A stretch of DNA of 64,000 nucleotides from positions 62,001-126,000 of the forward strand of contig CAMYOU010000001.1 of NCBI GenBank assembly GCA_947283485.1. Direction: 5' to 3'. Under the pieces are notes generated by a model. It did not search any database, was not told the DNA's origin, and worked only from the letters and a program-made list of their open reading frames with translations. Source of the DNA: an uncultured Peptostreptococcaceae bacterium. Lineage in GTDB: Bacteria > Bacillota > Clostridia > Tissierellales > Peptoniphilaceae. Numbering within the stretch: position 1 is the stretch's first letter; every line of letters starts with the position of its first letter. Both the position numbers and the translations under genes were made by a program. Shown piece by piece: positions 34,161 through 41,708 of the stretch.

Positions 34161-34186
34161 AGAAAAGATGCCGAACGGCATCTTTT
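34161..34186 (-). terminator. Terminator after the small helical protein
   Basis: AAAAGATGCCG and CGGCATCTTTT palindrome touching the stop codon; symmetrical, so active in both directions. Confidence 0.75.
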
Positions 34187-34451
34187 AGAGTTTCTTTTTG
34201 ATGGAATCGACGGAGTCTTTCACGCTGTCCGTAAGATTCTTCATTCCCTCTTTGGCGTCCTGCACGGTTTCACTGACTTCTTTTGCCGCTTGATCTTTCA
34301 TGCGTCCCGCCTCTTTCGCGGCGCGTCCGATGTCGCGTTTGACTTCTTCTCCCTGTGCCTTGACGTCTTTTTCAATCTCGTTTGCTTTTTTCTCTACGCT
34401 CTTGGCAATGTCCTGTGCTTTGTCTTTCATGGAATCGAATAAATTACTCAT
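34185..34451 (-). CDS. Small amphipathic helical protein (LEA/YtxH-like)
   Basis: 88 residues, nearly all Lys, Asp, Glu, Ala, with repeating KDKAQDIAKSVEKKANEIEK-type 11-residue patterns and no Cys, Pro or Trp. It should form long amphipathic helices as in LEA or apolipoprotein-like stress proteins. GGAGAGATACT precedes the ATG. Role unknown; a general stress function is a guess. Confidence 0.75.
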   Translation of the reverse strand: MSNLFDSMKDKAQDIAKSVEKKANEIEKDVKAQGEEVKRDIGRAAKEAGRMKDQAAKEVSETVQDAKEGMKNLTDSVKDSVDSIKKKL

Positions 34452-34502
34452 AGTATCTCTCCTTTCAAACTATAGGTATCCATTTTCACCTTGTTTCAAA
34501 CA

Positions 34503-35597
34503 TCAGAGTCCGAAATATTCCTCGAGCGTCAAGCCGGATTGATAGATTTTCCCTGCGAGTTCCTCTCCGACATAGCGATAGTGCCACGGCTCGTAGTCAA
34601 AGCCCGTCTTCGCTTCTTTCCCCTTGGGATAGCGCAGGATGAAGCCGAATCGGTACGCATTCTCCTTGAGCCATGCGCTCAGTGCTTCGGCATCGTAGGC
34701 TTCGACATCTCCGGGTTCGACGGAGCCGTCCCAGAAGTCAAAGGCAAGTCCCGTCTGATGCTCGCTCTCGCCCGGTAAGATCGGGCGTTTTTGCGTGTTC
34801 GGACTTTCCACGTTCGGTTTCTTTTCGGCGTTCTCGTCGCCGTTCTCGTTCTCGGGTGCGTTCGTCTCCGCGTTCTCGGGGGCATTTTCCGCTCCGTTGT
34901 CCTCGCTTGCCGCGGGATTGTCCGCCGCCCCGTTCCCGCCCTCGGGATGATTGAGCTTCTCTTCCTCCGCGACTGCGCCCGCTTGATGCTCATAGTCCTC
35001 GAAGTCCGCATAGATTCTCAAATCCAATCCCGATTTCGCCGCGTCCTCGCGCATTTTTTCAAAGGCGATCTTCGCGACGGTCGACACACCCGGTCGATAA
35101 TTCTCGGGCAAGTGGAAATCGCGATTGACGATGAGAAGTCCCCGCACGACTTTGAAGAGGGTGTCGTCGCCCACGCTCTCCAGATCTTTGTAGAGCACAT
35201 AGCCCATCTTCTCCTGATAGCGCACTTTCACATAGCCGTCCTCGGATCCGTAGACCTCGAGGTATTCGCCCGCGGGGATGTGGACGAGCGACTCGGACTT
35301 GAGAAACGGTTCGCGCGTGATGTCGATGTCGGTCTTCGCGCGCATAAAGGCGACGAGCGTATCGCCGTACGGCGTGCGCAGGACGACTTCGTCTTTGGTC
35401 GCCGTTTCATCGGGCGATGCGAGAAGCGACAGATCGACGATGTCCGCACCTTCTACAAACTCTTCCTCCGCAAGGATCATACGCAAAAACAGAGCAATGA
35501 CCACCAAGAGAAAAAGCCAAAGAAAGATACGAAAAATTTTGCGTCGGTTTCGTGTTTTGGTGCGCCGGTTCATCCCCGGCATCGGTCGTTTTTGCAA
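34503..35597 (-). CDS. VanY-type D-Ala-D-Ala carboxypeptidase (M15) with SH3-like region and low-complexity insert
   Basis: 364 residues from TTG 35597, supported by AAGGGGG seven bases upstream. A basic N-terminus is followed by one membrane anchor (about 21-42), an SH3b-like region (70-140), then the peptidase domain. The zinc motif SEHQTGLAFD places His280 and Asp287, and FDYEPWHYRY provides Glu336 and His339. Residues about 215-272 are a Glu/Asn/Ala/Pro-rich insert inside the catalytic domain, between the DFEDYEHQ strand and the SEHQ motif. It trims peptidoglycan stem peptides outside the membrane. Confidence 0.87.
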   Translation of the reverse strand: MQKRPMPGMNRRTKTRNRRKIFRIFLWLFLLVVIALFLRMILAEEEFVEGADIVDLSLLASPDETATKDEVVLRTPYGDTLVAFMRAKTDIDITREPFLKSESLVHIPAGEYLEVYGSEDGYVKVRYQEKMGYVLYKDLESVGDDTLFKVVRGLLIVNRDFHLPENYRPGVSTVAKIAFEKMREDAAKSGLDLRIYADFEDYEHQAGAVAEEEKLNHPEGGNGAADNPAASEDNGAENAPENAETNAPENENGDENAEKKPNVESPNTQKRPILPGESEHQTGLAFDFWDGSVEPGDVEAYDAEALSAWLKENAYRFGFILRYPKGKEAKTGFDYEPWHYRYVGEELAGKIYQSGLTLEEYFGL

Positions 35598-35627
35598 TGA
35601 AGTTCCCCCTTCCGGACATAAAAAAGA

Positions 35628-35726
35628 TTAGAGTCCGTGTACTTGATGAAGATATCCGTAGGCGAGGATCGCCGCGATGATGAGCATGATGACGAGTAAA
35701 ACCCTCCGTGTTTTTTGATTGTCCAT
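35628..35726 (-). CDS. 32-residue single-pass membrane peptide
   Basis: Small ORF MDNQKTRRVLLVIMLIIAAI followed by LAYGYLHQVHGL and a stop. A basic N-terminus and one hydrophobic helix are evident. AAGAGAG lies before the ATG. It sits between AIM24 and the VanY-type gene on the same strand, ending 31 bases before the latter's start, so co-transcription is likely. No known family. Confidence 0.5.
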   Translation of the reverse strand: MDNQKTRRVLLVIMLIIAAILAYGYLHQVHGL

Positions 35727-35790
35727 AGATCTCTCTTTCTTTCAGATCACGACGGCTTCTTCCGCAAAACGGACGTCCGCCGTTTCCTCG

Positions 35791-36468
35791 CTAGCTGTTG
35801 TTCGTGACGATAAACGGTGCCATCGCGCGTGCGACGCTCGACATGGGCATCGTCTGGAGCCAAATTTTCCCGGGTCCCGTAAGGCGCGTGTGAAAAACGC
35901 CTTCGCCTCCGAAAAAGATATTTTTGAGTCCTTCGACTTTTTGGATCTCCATCTTGACGCCTTCCTCAAAACCGAGGACATTCCCCGTATCGACGAGGAT
36001 TTCTTCGCCCGTCGCGAGCGTATACTCGACGAGATCGCCGTCCACTTCCACAAAGGCGATGCCGCGTCCCGTGAGTCGCTGCATGATGAATCCTTCGCCG
36101 CCGAAAAATCCGACGCCGAATTTTTTATTGAAATGGATGGAGAGCTCGACGCTCGTCTCCGATGCGAGAAACGCACTTTTTTGGAGAATGTATCCGCGCT
36201 CGCCCGTAAGCTCCAAGGGGAGAATCTTCCCCGGAAAGCTCGAGCCGAACGCGATCATGCCGTCGCCGCGTGCGGTGTAGATATTCTGAAACATGCGCTC
36301 GCCCGAGAAGACTCTCGAGAGCACTTTGCCCATGCCGCCGCCCGAGGTTGCCATCTCCATATTCGGACTCATCCAGACCATGGAACCGGACTCGGTCACC
36401 ATGCGTTCGCCGCTTTTGAGTTGACAGATGACGACGGGAAACGTGCCGCCTTTGATTTCGTATTCCAT
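35791..36468 (-). CDS. AIM24 / TIGR00266 family protein
   Basis: 225 residues. It has the Gly-rich beta-structure pattern of the family: GERMVTESGSMVWMSPNMEM, GGGMGKVLSRVFSGER, GKILPLELTGERGYILQKSAFLA and GGEGFIMQRLTGRG. The fold is a tryptophan-RNA-binding-attenuator-like beta-prism. The bacterial role is not known. It starts 9 bases after the isochorismatase-like gene. Confidence 0.88.
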   Translation of the reverse strand: MEYEIKGGTFPVVICQLKSGERMVTESGSMVWMSPNMEMATSGGGMGKVLSRVFSGERMFQNIYTARGDGMIAFGSSFPGKILPLELTGERGYILQKSAFLASETSVELSIHFNKKFGVGFFGGEGFIMQRLTGRGIAFVEVDGDLVEYTLATGEEILVDTGNVLGFEEGVKMEIQKVEGLKNIFFGGEGVFHTRLTGPGKIWLQTMPMSSVARAMAPFIVTNNS

Positions 36469-36477
36469 CTTGAGATC

Positions 36478-37002
36478 CTATTTGATGAGTTTCGAAATCG
36501 CCTTGAAATGTTCGTTCTTGGCGTCTTTTACAAGCTTAAAGAGCTCGGCTTCGTACGTCGAGATGCGTGCGCCGAGATCTCTAAGATACGCGATGCCCGT
36601 CTCGCGATCCGATTCCCTGCGGCTCGAAACGAGGTCGCGCACGAGGGTGACGCGATAGCCTTCCTTGAGAAGCGCTTCCACGGTTTGCAGGACGCAGACA
36701 TGGGCTTCCATGCCGAGGACGAGGACGTCCGTCGCGCCGAGCGCGTTCATATAGTCCTTCACTTCTTCCGTCCATGCGGAAAACTGTGTCTTCGCGACAT
36801 AGCACGCATTGGGGAAGATCGCTTTGACCTCGGGGACGGTCGCGCCCAGTCCGCGCGGATATTGCTCGGTAAAGAGGACGGGAACTTCGAGTTCCTTGAG
36901 TCCCTGTAAAAAGATCTCGGTGTTCTTTAAGAGTGCTTCTTTTTCCGCCATTGCGGGTAAGAGTTTCTCCTGAATGTCGATGACCAGTGCAACTTGTTTC
37001 AT
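36478..37002 (-). CDS. Isochorismatase-like cysteine hydrolase
   Basis: 174 residues from ATG 37002 (AAAGGAGTCAAGTTT leader). The catalytic triad of the family is visible: Asp9 in VIDIQEKLL, Lys71 in AKTQFSAW and Cys103 in GMEAHVCVLQT. Relatives include nicotinamidase and ureido-group hydrolases. The start overlaps the radical SAM stop by 4 bases. Substrate unknown. Confidence 0.88.
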   Translation of the reverse strand: MKQVALVIDIQEKLLPAMAEKEALLKNTEIFLQGLKELEVPVLFTEQYPRGLGATVPEVKAIFPNACYVAKTQFSAWTEEVKDYMNALGATDVLVLGMEAHVCVLQTVEALLKEGYRVTLVRDLVSSRRESDRETGIAYLRDLGARISTYEAELFKLVKDAKNEHFKAISKLIK

Positions 37003-37910
37003 AAACTTGACTCCTTTCCATATAGGCTCGCCTGCGTCCATCCGCGGGCGCGCATTTCGTTCATAATCATGGCGCGGGTGCGCCTCTTGTCGGTTGCCCA
37101 CGCCGGGGCGATAAGATCGATCCTCCTCGGATCGGCTGTGAGCCTCTCGACGACGGTCTCGGGTGAGAGTCGCGCGATCGATTCGGCGACGCACTTGGCG
37201 TACGCCTCCTGCGTCATGAGTTCCCACGGCGCGTGTACATACAGTGCACCGAGCCTGCTCGTGCGGTCGATGTAGAGTCCGTGAAACTTGACCCCGGCAA
37301 AGCGTTCCGCCGCGACATAGCGTGCCGTCGCGAGCATGTCCTCCGTGCTTTCGCCCGGGAGACCGTAGAGAACGTGGACGATCACGGGGATGTCTCTGTT
37401 CCGCATTTTCCTCGTACCTTCGTGAAAGGTCCGATGATCCATACCGCGATCGATGCGCTCGAGTGTCCGATCCCGCACGGTCTCGAGTCCGAGCTCCACG
37501 GCAAAATACGTGCGTTTCGACATGGTTTCGAAAAGATCGCAGACATCGTCGGGTAGGAGATCCGCTCTGGTCGCCACGCGAATCCCGACCGCGCCGAGCG
37601 CGAGCACTTCCTCATATTGTCTCGCGAGCGTCTTCGCGTCCGCAAACGTGCCCGATCGGTTCTGGAAATACGCAATCCACGGGGCATCGCCCCATTTGTG
37701 CATGAGTTTTCTTGCATGTTCGACTTGCTCGGCGAGTGAACCGGTGCGCGTCCATTCGCCCGCGCCCTCATCGCCGCAAAACGCACAGGGTCTCCCCGCA
37801 CGTCTGCCGGGACAGTCGTAACCGCCGTCGATCGGGTATTTCACCACACGGGTGCCGAAACGCTCCCGCATGGCGTCTTTCATACTGTAAAAAAGTCTAT
37901 TCTCCCACAT
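36999..37910 (-). CDS. YtqA/TIGR01212-type radical SAM protein
   Basis: 303 residues. The N-terminus VVKYPIDGGYDCPGRR is family-typical, and the iron-sulfur cysteines are Cys33, Cys42 and Cys45 (C-x8-C-x2-C) rather than the classic CxxxCxxC. RSGTFADAKTLARQYEEVL and VELGLETVRDRTLERIDRG follow. Start at 37910 overlaps the alr stop by 14 bases; Met10 is an alternative. It binds SAM and a 4Fe-4S cluster; the reaction in bacteria is uncertain though tRNA modification is suspected for relatives. Confidence 0.88.
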   Translation of the reverse strand: MWENRLFYSMKDAMRERFGTRVVKYPIDGGYDCPGRRAGRPCAFCGDEGAGEWTRTGSLAEQVEHARKLMHKWGDAPWIAYFQNRSGTFADAKTLARQYEEVLALGAVGIRVATRADLLPDDVCDLFETMSKRTYFAVELGLETVRDRTLERIDRGMDHRTFHEGTRKMRNRDIPVIVHVLYGLPGESTEDMLATARYVAAERFAGVKFHGLYIDRTSRLGALYVHAPWELMTQEAYAKCVAESIARLSPETVVERLTADPRRIDLIAPAWATDKRRTRAMIMNEMRARGWTQASLYGKESSL

Positions 37911-39024
37911 AGAGAATCTTGTTGCGGTTCCCCATGCGATTGATGATGCCCGACGGTGTCGTCATCTCTCCCGTCATGCGGGCGTGTTCGTCGATGGTGA
38001 TCTCGGCGTCGCCCTGTTTGCCGAAGAGGACGACTTCATCGCCGATCGCGGCATCGGGCACCGCGTCGAGTACGATCATCATCTGATCCATGCAGATTTT
38101 CCCGACGATGGGGCAACGCCTCCCGTGCACGAGAACTTCCCCGTGATTCGCAAGCGTGCGATACGCGCCGTCCACATAGCCCACCGGCACTACGCCGACG
38201 AGCGTCTCATGATCCGTAAAATACGTGCGCCCGTAGCCGATCGATTCGTCTGCGGGGATGCGTTTCACACTCGCGAGACGACTTTTGAGGCTCGAGACGG
38301 GTTCAATCGCAATCTCGGGATCACGCTCCATCGATTCGGACGGATAGATCCCGAAGATCGCACTCCCCACGCGCACCATATCGAGATGCGCATCGGGCCA
38401 CATGAGTGCCGCGCCGCTGTTGCCCGCATGGCGGATCTCAAAATCCACGCCCCGCGCATGCAAGTACGCAATCATCTTGAGAAAACGCGCGAGTTGAACC
38501 TCTGTGTAATTTTTCTTTCGTTCGTCCGCGATGGCAAAATGCGTCATGATCCCCTCGGAAATGAGTCCCGGAAGCTTGAAGATGCGTGCAATTTCGTCCG
38601 CGTTTTCCTCCGTGGGAAGATAGCCGAGTCGTCCCATGCCCGAGTCGATGCGGATGTGGATCGGGATGTCGCGTCCGAGTTTCGCCGCGAGTGCGGAGAG
38701 TGCCTCGGCGTCCTCGTACCGCTCGATGCCGATGCGCACGTCGTTTCGCACCATCTCCTCGTAGTCCTCGGGGAAGACATAGCCGAAGATGAGAATCGGC
38801 TTCGTGATGCCGTGTTCGCGCAGTTCCAACGCCTCTTGCGGCATGACCACGCCGTAAAAATCAACGCCCTCCTCCTCGTAAATGTCGAGGAGACCCGGAC
38901 CGAGTCCGTAGCAACTCCCCTTTACAACGGCGAGCAGTTTCGTCCCGGGGCTTAGATGTTCCTTGATCGTTCTGATATTTTTACGCACCGCGGTGCGATC
39001 CACGACAAAAGTCGCCTGTGACAT
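37897..39024 (-). CDS. alr: Alanine racemase
   Basis: 375 residues. The PLP lysine is Lys35 in LAVVKGSCYGLG, a variant of the usual AVVKADAYGHG. IRIDSGMGRLGY, MTHFAIAD and VRVGSAIFGIYP are the barrel motifs, and the C-terminal domain has ESIGYGRTYFTDHE with the catalytic Tyr and MDQMMI. It interconverts L- and D-alanine for peptidoglycan. It begins 15 bases after the upstream unknown gene. Confidence 0.93.
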   Translation of the reverse strand: MSQATFVVDRTAVRKNIRTIKEHLSPGTKLLAVVKGSCYGLGPGLLDIYEEEGVDFYGVVMPQEALELREHGITKPILIFGYVFPEDYEEMVRNDVRIGIERYEDAEALSALAAKLGRDIPIHIRIDSGMGRLGYLPTEENADEIARIFKLPGLISEGIMTHFAIADERKKNYTEVQLARFLKMIAYLHARGVDFEIRHAGNSGAALMWPDAHLDMVRVGSAIFGIYPSESMERDPEIAIEPVSSLKSRLASVKRIPADESIGYGRTYFTDHETLVGVVPVGYVDGAYRTLANHGEVLVHGRRCPIVGKICMDQMMIVLDAVPDAAIGDEVVLFGKQGDAEITIDEHARMTGEMTTPSGIINRMGNRNKILYVGE

Positions 39025-39039
39025 ATGGTTTCCTTCTTT

Positions 39040-39726
39040 CTACTTCGTTCGCACCTTGGATGCGCTCGAATTGTGGTTTCGTTCTATTATAACACGCCGG
39101 ATGTCGACTTCCTCCACGGGAATGCCCGTTTCGACAGATACCGCAAGCGCGCGTGAAAAAAAATCTTCGTATTCTCGTTTCGGGACGAGTACGCGATACG
39201 CCGCACGCGTGAGTGCTTCGTCGCGTCCACGCTCCACGCGCGCAAAGTCCGCATCGACGAAGCGTGTAAATTGCGGGAGATACGCGCGAACATGCCTCTT
39301 CGGATCCGTCACGACCCGCATGAGTCGGGCATGGCGCAGCGGTGTTACGACCGCTCTTAATGCCTCGCCGAAGACCTCGCGGATCATCGCCGTCGCGAAT
39401 CTGTATCCGGACCAACGTCCGATCTCCTCGACGATCGCGAAGAGAATGATCGCGCCCACCGGCGGAAGCGTCACGCGGAAATGGAGATTGCGTTTCGGGA
39501 GGATCCTCTCTTTACTCTCGGGTGCGCCGTTCGCGACGAGGACATAGTCCTGCGTCGTCTCGAGCATCTCCAAAAACTTCCGCATCTCGATCACCGCACC
39601 GTGCGAGATCCGTCCGCACGCCGTCTCGGTCATGGCTCCGAGCGCACGCTTGAGATAGGAAAATTCCCGCGCCTCCCCCGTAAGGACGAATGCGTCGAGA
39701 TTTTCCGTATACTTTGCTTCGAGCAT
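39040..39726 (-). CDS. Conserved hypothetical protein (DUF6904-like)
   Basis: 228 residues from ATG 39726 behind GAGGAGGTGCGG. It begins MLEAKYTENLDAFVLTGEAR and continues with VIEMRKFLEMLETTQDYVLV and PKRNLHFRVTLPPVGAIIL. The early part recalls small Firmicute proteins labelled DUF6904, but I am not sure. No membrane segments or catalytic motif stand out. It is first in the alr-ytqA-isochorismatase-AIM24 unit. Confidence 0.65.
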   Translation of the reverse strand: MLEAKYTENLDAFVLTGEAREFSYLKRALGAMTETACGRISHGAVIEMRKFLEMLETTQDYVLVANGAPESKERILPKRNLHFRVTLPPVGAIILFAIVEEIGRWSGYRFATAMIREVFGEALRAVVTPLRHARLMRVVTDPKRHVRAYLPQFTRFVDADFARVERGRDEALTRAAYRVLVPKREYEDFFSRALAVSVETGIPVEEVDIRRVIIERNHNSSASKVRTK

Positions 39727-39747
39727 CCCGCACCTCCTCTCTAAGAA

Positions 39748-39784
39748 AAAATCCGCACGCCAAAAAGCTGCGGATCTTTTTACC
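39748..39784. terminator. Terminator after the 50-residue gene
   Basis: AAAAAATCCGCA and TGCGGATCTTTTT arms, 19 bases after the stop of the small minus-strand gene. Confidence 0.7.
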
Positions 39785-39801
39785 GACATGCGCTGCGTCC
39801 G

Positions 39802-39954
39802 CTAATTCGGAAACAACGGTGTTCTCCATTCGTATTCATCGCCCTCATCCATGGGAATGACGTTCTCCTCCGTGATGAGCATGGCGTCCTCGAGGGAATC
39901 GGCTCCGACGACAAGATGCTCCTTGCCTTGACGTTCGATGAGAAATAATTTCAT
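39802..39954 (-). CDS. 50-residue acidic small protein
   Basis: ORF beginning MKLFLIERQGKEHLVVGADS and ending RTPLFPN, with Asp/Glu-rich middle. It has its own extended -10 (TGCTATAAT), a GGAGGGG ribosome site and a terminator, so it is very likely a real gene though it is below common length cut-offs. No cysteines or membrane helix; function unknown. Confidence 0.65.
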   Translation of the reverse strand: MKLFLIERQGKEHLVVGADSLEDAMLITEENVIPMDEGDEYEWRTPLFPN

Positions 39955-39984
39955 CCAAAACCCCTCCTTCCTTCGTGTCTACTC

Positions 39985-39993
39985 ATTATAGCA
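39985..39993 (-). promoter_or_regulatory. Extended -10 promoter of the 50-residue gene
   Basis: TGCTATAAT on the minus strand, 31 bases upstream of the start. Confidence 0.65.
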
Positions 39994-40032
39994 TATCCCG
40001 TCCGCTGTGCTCGAAATTTGCGCAAAGTTTAG

Positions 40033-40038
40033 TATAAT
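40033..40038 (+). promoter_or_regulatory. -10 promoter of the GDPD-S4 pair
   Basis: TATAAT 32 bases before the GDPD start; -35 weak. Confidence 0.5.
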
Positions 40039-40069
40039 GAGGCTATCAAGAACGGAAAGGAAATGTTTC

Positions 40070-40882
40070 ATGCTCTATGTTTTGATTTTTCTCGCTGTCC
40101 TTTTGTTTTTCACGCTGCCGCGCTACGGCAAAAGGCACAAGCTTCAAGCCCTGCGCGCGTATCTCATCGCGCATCGCGGGTTTCATGACGCAAACGCGCC
40201 GGAAAATTCCATGGCGGCTTTCGCACGCGCCGTCGAGGCGGGCTATGCGATCGAGCTCGACGTGCATCTTTCGCGCGACGGCGAAGTCGTCGTCTTCCAC
40301 GACGATGTGCTCACGCGCATGACGGGAGACGAGAGACATCTCGCGCAGTGTACGCTCGAGGAATTAAAGGCACTTCGACTCGCGGATTCCGACGAACGGA
40401 TCCCCACCCTCGAAGAAGTCTTCGCCCTCGTCAAAGGTCACGTGCCGCTCCTCATCGAGCTCAAAGGCGAGAGCACGGCGACGGCACTCGCAGAGGCACT
40501 GGTGCCGATGCTCGACGCGTACGACGGCCCCTTTGCGGTGCAGAGTTTCAATCCCATACTTCTTGCCGCGATGCGCCGACTCCGTCCCGAGATCGTGCGC
40601 GGACTCCTCGCGACCAACTACTTCCGCGATCCGGCGGTCAAAGTCTCTTTCCCCGCGCGCTGTGCGCTCGAGTGGAAACTCACCAATTTCCTCGCGCGTC
40701 CCGATTTTCTATCTTTCAATCACGCGTATCCGAAGAATGTCTCCTCGTGGTGGCTGAGAAAAATCTACAAAATGCCCGCGGCGGCGTGGACGATCCGCTC
40801 CGAAGAAGAACTCCGCGACGCGGCGAAAGAATACGGCGGCATCATCTTCGAAGGATTTCGCCCGGAGGAGTCGGAGCATTGA
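40070..40882 (+). CDS. Glycerophosphodiester phosphodiesterase
   Basis: 270 residues from ATG 40070 (GGAAAGGAAATGTTTC leader). One N-terminal membrane segment, then the GDPD TIM barrel: LIAHRGFHDANAPENS with catalytic His, ELDVHLSRDGEVVVFHDD with metal ligands and second His, VPLLIELKGE and AAWTIRSEEEL. It hydrolyses glycerophosphodiesters to glycerol-3-phosphate at or outside the membrane. The next gene starts inside its stop. Confidence 0.92.
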   Translation: MLYVLIFLAVLLFFTLPRYGKRHKLQALRAYLIAHRGFHDANAPENSMAAFARAVEAGYAIELDVHLSRDGEVVVFHDDVLTRMTGDERHLAQCTLEELKALRLADSDERIPTLEEVFALVKGHVPLLIELKGESTATALAEALVPMLDAYDGPFAVQSFNPILLAAMRRLRPEIVRGLLATNYFRDPAVKVSFPARCALEWKLTNFLARPDFLSFNHAYPKNVSSWWLRKIYKMPAAAWTIRSEEELRDAAKEYGGIIFEGFRPEESEH

Positions 40883-41607
40883 GGGATTTCTTCGCACAGG
40901 ATCCCGCGCTCAAGATGAAACTCACGGCGATCGCCGATGCCTACGAGCGCGCGCATGATCTCTATCCCTATCACTCGACCTTTCTCACGGAGGGAGAACG
41001 CACGCTCCTTACCAATCTCCTTACGTCCCGCGTGGATGCGCTCCCGTTTACGGGCGGATTTCATGACGCGGAGCGCACGATCCTCTCGACCGATCCCGAC
41101 GCCCTCGTCTGTCTTACGACCCGGGCGGACGTCACACATCCCGATGTCCTCGGGAGTCTCATGAGCCTCGGACTCGAGCGCGATGCCTTCGGCGACATTG
41201 TAATCTCGGACGGCGAAATTTTCGTCGCGGTCCTGCGCCGTCACGCACCGGTCGTCCTCTCCCTCACCAAAATCGCCCGCGAAAACGTCGTCTGGCACGC
41301 CTGTGCCTTCTCGGATGCGCCCGAGAGCGAAGCCCCGACGGAGAAGATGATCTCGGTCGCGAGTGCCAGGCTCGACGCCTTCGTCGCCGCTCTTTTCGAT
41401 CTCTCGCGCGAAGATGCCAAGACCGCCATCACGCGCGGCGAAGTCACGATCCTCGGTCTCCCCGAAGAGAGTCCCTCTGCGATCGTCCCCGTCGGCGCGA
41501 CGATCTCCGTCCGTCGACGCGGCAAGGCGCGGATCGTGGAGATGCTCGGCGAAAGTCGCAAGGGTCGCACGCGTTTTCTCGCGGAAATCCTCGGGCGGCG
41601 AAAATAA
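40879..41607 (+). CDS. YlmH-like S4-domain RNA-binding protein
   Basis: 242 residues from TTG 40879, chosen because GGAGGAG lies eight bases upstream inside the GDPD gene and the TTGA overlaps its stop. N-terminal part: LYPYHSTFLTEGERTLL, and central VLGSLMSLGLERDAFGDIV, as in YlmH. The C-terminal S4 region is SARLDAFVAALFDLSRED followed by RGEVTILG. YlmH-type proteins bind ribosomes or RNA; in Firmicutes they usually sit by ftsZ/sepF, so this location is different. Confidence 0.88.
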   Translation: MRDFFAQDPALKMKLTAIADAYERAHDLYPYHSTFLTEGERTLLTNLLTSRVDALPFTGGFHDAERTILSTDPDALVCLTTRADVTHPDVLGSLMSLGLERDAFGDIVISDGEIFVAVLRRHAPVVLSLTKIARENVVWHACAFSDAPESEAPTEKMISVASARLDAFVAALFDLSREDAKTAITRGEVTILGLPEESPSAIVPVGATISVRRRGKARIVEMLGESRKGRTRFLAEILGRRK

Positions 41608-41670
41608 CACGAACGAGCGTGAGATTTTTTCAAAAAAATTCAAACCGACAAGAAAATTTTTTCCGTAAAC

Positions 41671-41704
41671 AAAAAGTTGAGGCCGCAAAGCCCCAACTTT
41701 TTTC
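41671..41704. terminator. Bidirectional terminator between S4 protein and bceB-like gene
   Basis: AAAAAGTTGAGGC and GCCCCAACTTTTT arms. Confidence 0.78.
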
Positions 41705-41708
41705 ATGT

